A stretch of DNA of 64,000 bases from Sphingomonas sediminicola. Lineage in GTDB: Bacteria; Pseudomonadota; Alphaproteobacteria; Sphingomonadales; Sphingomonadaceae. Positions 57,450-64,000 of this stretch are shown here, piece by piece. The position numbers were made by a program, and so were the translations under genes. The stretch is from NCBI RefSeq assembly GCF_014489515.1, contig NZ_CP060782.1, positions 868,001 through 932,000 on the forward strand, read 5' to 3'. Position 1 is the stretch's first letter. Each line of letters begins with the position of its first letter. The notes beneath the pieces were generated by a model. It did not search any database, was not told the origin of the DNA, and saw only the letters and a program-made list of their open reading frames with translations.

Positions 57450-59261
57450 ATGGTCGATACACCGGCCGTAGAAGAACCTTTTTCGCCCGCATCGGGCCGA
57501 ACCAATCCCGCCGATAAGAAGACGTGGTTTGGTCATCCGCGCGAGCTCGCCCGCCTGTTCACCACGGAGATGTGGGAGCGCTTTGGCTACTACGGCATGC
57601 GGGCGTTGCTTACGCTCTATCTGACAAAGCACTTTCTCTTCTCGGATCAGCAAGCAACCGGTCTCTACGGTGGTTACACGGCGCTCGTTTACCTGACCCC
57701 GCTAGTCGGCGGCTTCATCGCCGACCAATATCTGGGCTCCAAGCGATCCATCAAGTTCGGCGCCATCCTGATGGCGATCGGCTATTTCACGCTCGCATTC
57801 GGAGGGTCCCCGGCAAAGCCGTACGCTGAGGTCAATGGCCACCGCTATGAAGTCGTCGTCGATAATTTCGTCGACCGGCCAACGAGCGATCCGAACGAGG
57901 CTCGCTTCCTCGTGGAGAACGGGCAGAAGCTGCAGATCCGTGGCAATGAAGACGGGTCGGTTTCTCTTCTGAACAGTGGGCAGGAGGCAAAGCGCCTTCC
58001 CAAGGGCTCGATCGAGTTCGGCGGCGAGCGCGATCAGATGACGTTGATCATAATGCTGGTTGCACTGTCGCTGGTGTCGGTCGGCAACGGCTTCTTCAAG
58101 CCGAATATCTCGACCATCGTCGGCGCGCTCTACGACCAGGGCGATCGCCGTCGCGATGCCGGCTTCACGATCTTTTACATGGGTATCAACCTGGGATCGA
58201 TTGGCGGCCAGTTGCTCTGCCCATTCCTCGCGGACTGGTTTGGCTGGTGGGCTGGCCTCAGTCTCGCCGGTGTCGGCATGTTGATCAGCTATGCGCTCAT
58301 CCAGTTCGATGGCGGACGCCTGGCCGGTTACGGCGAGCGGCCCGAGACCGCAAAGAATCGGGACATCACGATCTACATTTGCGCATTGCTCGCGGTGCCG
58401 GTGTTCGTGTTTCTGTTCAGCAACCTGATGAATGCCACCGAGGCGGAGGCTGGTTCGGGCTTCATCGGTTACATCGCCTCCCTGCCTTTGATGGGCAAAC
58501 TGTTGTTCGGAACCTTCATCGTCGCAGTACCCGGCATCCTCGCTTGGTCCTTCGCCAAGGGGACCAAGCAGGAAGCGCAGATGATGACGGCGGCGATGAT
58601 CCTCATCGTCTTCAACGTCTTCTTCTGGACGCTCTTCGAGCAGGCCGGTTCATCGCTGACCCTGTTCGCCGACCGTAACACGGATCGCGACGTGTTCGGG
58701 TTGTTCACTATGTCCGCGCCGCAGACGCAGAACTTCAATCCGATCTCGATCGTCGTCTTCGCTCCGCTAATGAGCCTGCTTTGGCTGGGCCTGGCCAAGC
58801 GCGGTCTCGAGCCGTCGATCCCGGTCAAGTTCTCGATCGCCTTGATGGGCGTGGGTGCTGGCTTCCTGTTCCTCGTTCTCGGAACCACTTTCGCCGGACC
58901 TGAGAACAATTGGCAGGTTGGCCTTTGGTGGCTCGCTGGGCTCTACCTGATCCATTCGCTCGCAGAATTGTGCATATCGCCTGTCGGATTGAGCATGATC
59001 ACCAAGCTATCCATTGCCAGGGTCGTCGGCCTGATGATGGGCGTTTGGTTCCTCTCGATCTCTGTCGCGCAATATGTCGCGGGTGTCGTCGCTCAGTTCG
59101 CGAGCGTCGAAACGGTCGGTGGCCAGGTGACGAACTTGAAGGTCAGCCTGGATACCTACACTTCGACATTCACGACGATTGCGTGGATCGCTATTGGCGC
59201 GGGCGTCGTGCTGTTCCTGCTAAGCTGGCCGCTCCAGAAATGGATGCACGGTGTCAAATAA
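57450..59261 (+). CDS. POT-family proton-dependent oligopeptide transporter
   Basis: A 603-residue MFS protein of the POT/PTR family. TTEMWERFGYYGMRALLTLY carries the conserved E-x-x-ER-F-x-YY proton/peptide motif in helix 1, and GGFIADQYLGSKRSIKFGAI follows helix 2. GNGFFKPNISTIVGALYDQG, DAGFTIFYMGINLGSIGGQL and FNVFFWTLFEQAGSSLTLFA are further POT signatures. A hydrophilic stretch of about 75 residues (NGHRYEVVVDNFVDRPTSDP onward) interrupts the membrane part after helix 3, unlike the standard ~500-residue members. It overlaps the amidohydrolase gene by 11 bases. Di- and tripeptide uptake expected. Confidence 0.92.
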   Translation: MVDTPAVEEPFSPASGRTNPADKKTWFGHPRELARLFTTEMWERFGYYGMRALLTLYLTKHFLFSDQQATGLYGGYTALVYLTPLVGGFIADQYLGSKRSIKFGAILMAIGYFTLAFGGSPAKPYAEVNGHRYEVVVDNFVDRPTSDPNEARFLVENGQKLQIRGNEDGSVSLLNSGQEAKRLPKGSIEFGGERDQMTLIIMLVALSLVSVGNGFFKPNISTIVGALYDQGDRRRDAGFTIFYMGINLGSIGGQLLCPFLADWFGWWAGLSLAGVGMLISYALIQFDGGRLAGYGERPETAKNRDITIYICALLAVPVFVFLFSNLMNATEAEAGSGFIGYIASLPLMGKLLFGTFIVAVPGILAWSFAKGTKQEAQMMTAAMILIVFNVFFWTLFEQAGSSLTLFADRNTDRDVFGLFTMSAPQTQNFNPISIVVFAPLMSLLWLGLAKRGLEPSIPVKFSIALMGVGAGFLFLVLGTTFAGPENNWQVGLWWLAGLYLIHSLAELCISPVGLSMITKLSIARVVGLMMGVWFLSISVAQYVAGVVAQFASVETVGGQVTNLKVSLDTYTSTFTTIAWIAIGAGVVLFLLSWPLQKWMHGVK

Positions 59262-60648
59262 ATGGGTGACGGCGGCGATTGCCGCCGTTTCCTTTTGTAT
59301 TTCCGGGTGCGCGACCGAGGCGCCGAAAAAACTGGCGCCGCCGGTCCGCATCAACCAGGACCCGTATCCTTCAACCTATCATCGCTATCCGGGGGCAGTG
59401 ACCGCCATCCTCGGCGCGACTGTATTCGATGGTGAAGGCGGCCGCGTTGATAACGGGACGGTCGTACTGGCCGACGGCGTCGTGCAGGCGGTTGGCGGAC
59501 CGGACACGCCAATTCCCGCGGGTGCATATCAGATCGACGGCGCAGGCAAGTATGTAACGCCGGGCGTTATCGACGTGCACAGCCATCTTGGAGACTATCC
59601 CTCGCCCGGCACTCAGTCGCAGAGCGACGGCAACGAGGCGACCAGTCCGGTTCGTCCTGAAGTCTGGGCAGAGCATAGCGTTTGGCCGCAAGACCCGGGC
59701 TTCAGCCGAGCGCTGATGAATGGCGGAATCACGACGCTCCAGATCCTGCCCGGCTCCGCGAACCTCTTCGGCGGCCGGTCGGTGACGCTGAAGAATGTGC
59801 CCGCACGGACCATGCAGGGGATGAAATTCCCAGGGGCGCCCTACGGCTTGAAAATGGCCTGCGGCGAGAATCCGAAGCGTGTCTACGGCTCGAAGGGACA
59901 GATGCCGCAGACGCGCATGGGCAATATTGCGGTCACTCGCGCCACCTGGATCAAGGCGCAGGCCTACAAGCGCAAGTGGGACAAATATAACAAGATCGGC
60001 GGTGACATGCCGGAGCGCGATCTCGCGATGGACACGCTGATGGGCGTGCTCAACGGGCAGATCCTGGTTCACAACCACTGCTACCGCGCCGACGAGATGG
60101 CCATCATGCTCGATGTGGCCAAGGAGTTTGGTTACAAGATCACGGCCTTCCACCATGCCGTGGAGGCGTACAAGATTGCCGACCTGCTGGCCGCGAACGG
60201 GACGTGCGCGGCGATGTGGGCCGACTGGTGGGGCTTCAAGATGGAGGCCTATGACGGGATCAAGGAAAACATTCCGCTGGTCGACAAGGCGGGGGCCTGC
60301 GCAATCGTCCATTCGGACGATCCGAACGGCATCCAGCGATTGAACCAGGAAGCCGCAAAGGCGCTCGCGGACGGTCGCCGCATGGGCCTCAACATCAGCG
60401 AAGAGCACGCTTGGACTTGGCTAAGCTACAATCCGGCGAAGGCGCTCGGGATCGCCGACAAGACCGGCAGCCTGAAAGCCGGCAAGATGGCTGACGTGGT
60501 GCTGTGGAACGCGAATCCGTTCAGCACCTACGCACGGCCCGAACGCGTGTGGATCGACGGCGCGCTCATGTACTTCAGCGGCAATCCGCATTTGCGGCCG
60601 GTCAGCGACTTCGAGCTTGGCCAGCCCGGTGAAGGAGACGTGAAGTGA
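59251..60648 (+). CDS. Amidohydrolase-family lipoprotein, metal-dependent
   Basis: A 465-residue protein from GTG 59251. There is an N-terminal signal with lipobox ISGC (VTAAIAAVSFCISGC), so it should be an envelope lipoprotein. The amidohydrolase superfamily (COG1228-like) core has VTPGVIDVHSHLGDYP (H-x-H metal motif), LVHNHCYRADEMA, TAFHHAVEAYKIADLL and AIVHSDDPNGI (metal Asp), ending LKAGKMADVVLWNANPFSTY. All main metal ligands are present, so it is probably active. It is coupled to the POT transporter and followed by a second amidohydrolase that lacks H-x-H. A role in processing peptides or similar amides before uptake is inference. Confidence 0.86.
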   Translation: MSNKWVTAAIAAVSFCISGCATEAPKKLAPPVRINQDPYPSTYHRYPGAVTAILGATVFDGEGGRVDNGTVVLADGVVQAVGGPDTPIPAGAYQIDGAGKYVTPGVIDVHSHLGDYPSPGTQSQSDGNEATSPVRPEVWAEHSVWPQDPGFSRALMNGGITTLQILPGSANLFGGRSVTLKNVPARTMQGMKFPGAPYGLKMACGENPKRVYGSKGQMPQTRMGNIAVTRATWIKAQAYKRKWDKYNKIGGDMPERDLAMDTLMGVLNGQILVHNHCYRADEMAIMLDVAKEFGYKITAFHHAVEAYKIADLLAANGTCAAMWADWWGFKMEAYDGIKENIPLVDKAGACAIVHSDDPNGIQRLNQEAAKALADGRRMGLNISEEHAWTWLSYNPAKALGIADKTGSLKAGKMADVVLWNANPFSTYARPERVWIDGALMYFSGNPHLRPVSDFELGQPGEGDVK

Positions 60649-62026
60649 TCCGCTCCTTCATGGCCGCACTGCTTTTTGCCACCGCTTTGCCGGCCGCAGC
60701 GCAGACGATCGCGATTACCGGCGGCACGGTTGCACTGGGCGATGGGTCGGACCCGATACCCGGCGGCACGGTCATCATCCGAAACGGCCGCATCACCGCT
60801 GCAGGTACCCATGTCAGCGTTCCTCCCGGCGCGCAGGTTATCGATGCGCGCGGCAAGTGGGTTACGCCAGGAATCGTCGCGGGATTCTCCCGGATCGGCC
60901 TTTCCGAGATCGATCTCGGGGACGACGGAGTCACGGACGACAAGGCAAGCGGCGGGCCGTTCGGAGCAGCAATCGACGTCGCTCCCGCGGTGAATCCCGC
61001 AAGCTCGACGATCGCAGTAAACCGCGCCGACGGCGTAACGCGTGCGGTCGTGGCCCCAACGCCGCGAAGAGCATCTTCGCGGGGCAGGGCGCGGTCATCG
61101 ACCTCGGTGCCGACATGGAACCGATTACGCACGCGCGTCTGTTCCAGTTCGTCGAGTTTGGCGAGACCGGCGCCGATACAGCGGGCGGCTCCCGAGCGTC
61201 TGCCTATGTCCTGTTCCGAAATGCGCTGAAGGAAGCATCGGAGCTGCGTCGCTACGCGCCGTCAATTTCCTCGACCCGTGGAGGCGAAAGCCGGCTTCCG
61301 CCGGAAGTCCGCAATCCAAACGAATCTCGCGAATACGGCCCTGACGCCCGGCGTAGCGAGGATGTCATGCTGACCCGGTTCGACGCTGCCGCGCTCGTGC
61401 CGGTGCTTCAGGGGCGCCAATATCTCGTGATTCATGCCGAGCGAGCCCGTGACATCCTCAACGTGCTCGACCTCAAGCGCACCTATCCTTCGCTGAAGCT
61501 GGTGCTGGTCGGCGCATCGGAAGGCTGGCTTGTCTCGGACAAGATCGCGGCGGCGCGAATTCCCGTGATAGCATCGGCTGTGAACGACCTTCCGGCGACA
61601 TTCGAGCAGCTCGCAGCGACGCAGTCGAATGTAGGCCGCATGCGCGATGCCGGGGTGCATGTCGCGATCGGCATGATCGACGACAACGACACCCGCTATC
61701 TCTTCAACGAGCGCCAATATGCCGGAAACCTCGTCGCACTGACCGATGTACCGGGCGCAAGCGGAGTCCGCTGGGGTGAGGCGCTGGCGATGATCACTTC
61801 GCGACCTGCCGAGGTTCTTGGACTCGACCGGGAGATTGGCAGCCTCGCACCGGGCCGCCGTGCAGACGTCGTCATATGGTCCGGCGATCCGTTGCAGGTT
61901 ACAAGCAACGCCGACGCTGTTTTCATCGACGGGGTTCAGCAGCCGTTGGATACCAGGCAGACCAAGCTTCGCGAGCGGTACAAGGACTTGAGCCGCGACG
62001 TGCTTCCGGAGGCCTATCAAAGGTGA
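60645..62026 (+). CDS. Second amidohydrolase-like protein, degenerate metal site (one frameshift)
   Basis: About 460 residues after one C is restored in the CCCC at 61054-61057, giving VAPNAAKSIFAGQGAVIDLG. A signal peptide (MAALLFATALPAAAQT) is present. The fold follows its neighbour: VIDARGKWVTPGIVAGFSRI, SGGPFGAAIDVAPAVN, LVIHAERARDILNVLDL, GVHVAIGMIDDNDTRYL and LAPGRRADVVIWSGDPLQV. The usual H-x-H after TPG is replaced by GFSRIG, so at least two metal ligands are lost; it may be a non-catalytic partner of 59251-60648 or use other residues. GTG start overlaps the stop before it and the NnrU GTG overlaps its own stop. Confidence 0.82.
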
Positions 62027-62682
62027 CTCCGCAGGCCGGCCTTTTCCTGTCGGCCATTGCCTTCGTCGGCCTGCATTTCCTCCTGTCCCATCCGCTCCGC
62101 GCTCCGCTCGTCGGAAGGCTGGGAGAAAAGGACTTCCAGGGATTCTATTCCGTACAGTCCCTGCTGACGTTCGGCTTGATGATCTATTTTTACCGGGCCA
62201 TCGGGCGAGAGCAGCCGGTCTGGACGGCGGGTGAGTGGGTATGGGCAGTTGCCGTGCTCGTAATGTGGCTGGGCGCGATCCTGTTCGTCGGCTCTTTCCT
62301 TGGTAATCCTGCGCTCCCCGGCGCGAAACTGGACCGGGGCAAGGTGCCCGCCGGCGTTTTCGCAATCACGCGCCACCCGATGATGTGGGGCTTTGCGACC
62401 TGGGCCGCCGTGCACCTGGCGGTCATCGGGACCGCAAAAGCGATGGTCTTCGACGGCGCCCTCATCTTCCTCGCGATCGCCGGGTCGATCGGGCAGGACG
62501 CCAAGAAAGAAAAGCTGATGGGCGAGCGCTTCCACGAGTGGGCCGCCCAAACTGCGTTCGTGCCGTTCAGCCGGGGCGTAGCGTGGCCGGGAACGGCCGC
62601 CTTCATTGGCGGCACCCTCCTGTTCCTCGTTGCGACCTGGCTGCATCCTTTCCCTGTCGGCATTTGGCGTTGGATCGGCTGA
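62023..62682 (+). CDS. NnrU-family integral membrane protein
   Basis: A 219-residue protein from GTG 62023, which overlaps the previous stop; the longer frame upstream lies inside that gene. About six hydrophobic segments are seen ([53 protein letters not shown]). [20 protein letters not shown] is the diagnostic NnrU/isoprenylcysteine-methyltransferase-like motif, followed by [20 protein letters not shown]. NnrU is linked to denitrification in some bacteria, but the family is broad and no nitric-oxide gene is present here, so a general membrane role is more likely. Confidence 0.83.
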   Translation: MTPQAGLFLSAIAFVGLHFLLSHPLRAPLVGRLGEKDFQGFYSVQSLLTFGLMIYFYRAIGREQPVWTAGEWVWAVAVLVMWLGAILFVGSFLGNPALPGAKLDRGKVPAGVFAITRHPMMWGFATWAAVHLAVIGTAKAMVFDGALIFLAIAGSIGQDAKKEKLMGERFHEWAAQTAFVPFSRGVAWPGTAAFIGGTLLFLVATWLHPFPVGIWRWIG

Positions 62683-62722
62683 CCACTCGCGCTGCCGGCA
62701 GCGGCGCGCTAAACCGTCATCA

Positions 62723-64000
62723 ATGACACGGAAATTCTTCGGCACGGACGGCATTCGCGGCCTCACCAACAGCGAGCCGATGACGGCGGAGACTGCGCTT
62801 CGCGTAGGGCAAGCGGCGGGCGCTCACTTCCTTCGTGGAGATCACCGCCATCGCGTTGTGATCGGCAAGGACACCCGCCTGTCTGGCTACATGATGGAAT
62901 CGGCGATGGTCGCCGGGTTCACCTCGGTCGGCATGGACGTCGTATTGCTGGGTCCAATGCCGACGCCTGCAGTCGCGATGCTGACCCGGTCGATGCGTGC
63001 CGACATTGGCGTGATGATCTCCGCGTCGCACAATCCGTTTGCGGACAATGGCATCAAGCTGTTCGGGCCGGACGGTTACAAGCTCAGCGACAAGACCGAG
63101 CAGGCGATCGAGAGCAAGATCGAGAAGGGGGTAAAGCTCGTTTCGGCGGAGAAGATCGGTCGCGCCCGCCGCATCGACGACGCCCGCGGTCGCTACATCC
63201 ACCATGTCAAGTCGACGTTCCCGGAGCAGCTACGCCTCGACGGCCTGAAGATCGTTGTCGATTGCGCAAATGGAGCGGCCTACCATGTCGCGCCCGAAGC
63301 GCTTTGGGAGCTCGGTGCGGACGTCATCCCGATCGGAGTGAAGCCGGATGGCCTCAACATCAATGCGGACTGCGGATCGACCAAGCCTCAGCTACTCCAG
63401 GAAACAGTCGTCGCGAGTGGGGCCCACATCGGCATCGCCCTCGACGGAGACGCGGACCGCCTGATCCTCGTCGACGAAAAGGGCCGCATCATCGACGGCG
63501 ACCAGATGATGGCGCTGGTCGGGCTCGACCTGCAGCGGCGCGGCGAGCTTCGTGGTGGGGCGGTTGTGGCTACGGTCATGTCCAATCTCGGGCTAGAGCG
63601 GCGGCTTCAGCAGGAGGGGATCGGTCTGATCCGCACCGCGGTGGGCGACCGCTACGTGCTCGAGGCGATGCGCGAGAAGAAATGCAACGTCGGGGCGAGC
63701 AGTCCGGCCACATCATTCTCAGCGATCACTCGACAACCGGCGATGGCCTCGTCGCCGCGCTTCAGGTGCTCGCGGCAATCGTCGATAGCGGCAAGCCTGC
63801 GAGCGAAGTGCTGCACCTGTTCGACCCGGTACCGCAGCTGTTGAAGAACGTCCGGTTCAACGGCGGTAACGCACCCCTTGAATCCGACAAGGTCCAGAAA
63901 CGCATCGCTGCCGCCGAGGCAGAATTGAAAGGCCGCGGTCGCCTGGTGATCCGCAAGTCGGGCACCGAGCCGCTCATCCGCGTCATGGCCGAGGGCGATG
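62723..64000 (+). CDS. glmM: Phosphoglucosamine mutase, 3' partial (one frameshift)
   Basis: Converts glucosamine-6-P to glucosamine-1-P for UDP-GlcNAc synthesis. ATG 62723 starts [20 protein letters not shown]. Motifs: [20 protein letters not shown], the phosphoserine loop [20 protein letters not shown], metal loop [17 protein letters not shown], and the phosphate-binding [20 protein letters not shown] at the window end. One base restored in the GGGG at 63692-63695 gives [15 protein letters not shown], the sugar-specificity loop, and joins the two frames. Gene runs past the window edge. UDP-GlcNAc feeds peptidoglycan and LPS, and also the WbpP-like epimerase. A longer in-frame start at 62606 is not supported. 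Confidence 0.93.

Noticed and set aside
59371-60408. 345-residue open frame antisense to the amidohydrolase
   Set aside because: Typical high-GC shadow frame; the plus-strand frame has the full amidohydrolase motif set.

Overview
The window is a high-GC alphaproteobacterial chromosome segment, most likely from a sphingomonad (Sphingomonas or a relative). This is inferred from gene content: Kps/Wza-type ABC capsule export mixed with many glycosyltransferases, an M10 serralysin-like protease with RTX and VCBS repeats, a beta-barrel protein with a poly-proline tail, NnrU, GlmM, and frequent TTG/GTG starts with ATGA overlaps. No rRNA, tRNA, CRISPR array, insertion sequence or prophage was seen.

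Layout. (1) 1-16.5 kb: a polysaccharide modification and assembly region. A plus-strand operon (1856-6345: UDP-galactopyranose-mutase-like flavoprotein, GT2, Gfo/Idh/MocA oxidoreductase, GT2-like protein) converges on a tightly packed nine-gene minus-strand operon (15188 to 6342: Gfo/Idh, GT2-like, two GT4, polysaccharide deacetylase, two GT2-like, zinc-ribbon methyltransferase, Gfo/Idh). A class I phosphomannose isomerase follows. (2) 16.8-19.9 kb: a small exported protein and a secreted M10 metalloprotease with six 59-residue VCBS repeats. (3) 20-44.4 kb: a large, nearly continuous minus-strand capsule locus. It encodes KpsS and KpsC (beta-Kdo linker transferases), Wza/KpsD, KpsM, KpsT and KpsE (ABC export), nucleotide-sugar enzymes (ManC, Gmd, Rmd, a perosamine-synthase-like DegT aminotransferase, a NeuD/PerB-like acetyltransferase), many glycosyltransferases, an FkbM methyltransferase and a DUF4214 protein. 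Together with the isomerase at 15.7 kb these genes can be read as mannose-6-P to GDP-mannose to GDP-4-keto-6-deoxymannose, then to GDP-D-rhamnose and/or GDP-N-acetylperosamine, polymerised on a Kdo-primed lipid and exported by an ABC transporter. (4) 44.9-64 kb: mainly housekeeping genes. These are a beta-barrel protein, a CoA-transferase/aminotransferase/ALDH operon, a c-di-GMP cluster (EAL, REC, tandem PilZ), MsrA, a WbpP-like epimerase beside a broken UDP-sugar dehydrogenase, TsaC/Sua5, acyl-CoA dehydrogenase, a GntR regulator, nitroreductase, and a POT transporter/two amidohydrolases/NnrU/GlmM run.

An important caveat applies to the whole window. About twenty genes are split by single-base frameshifts, and almost every one is repaired by restoring one base to a short G or C run. 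After repair the lengths, motifs and operon overlaps become normal. I therefore treat them as intact genes with probable sequencing deletions and annotate each as one CDS, giving the site. The exception is the UDP-sugar dehydrogenase remnant at 53.2-53.7 kb, which also lacks its N-terminal half and looks like a real pseudogene.
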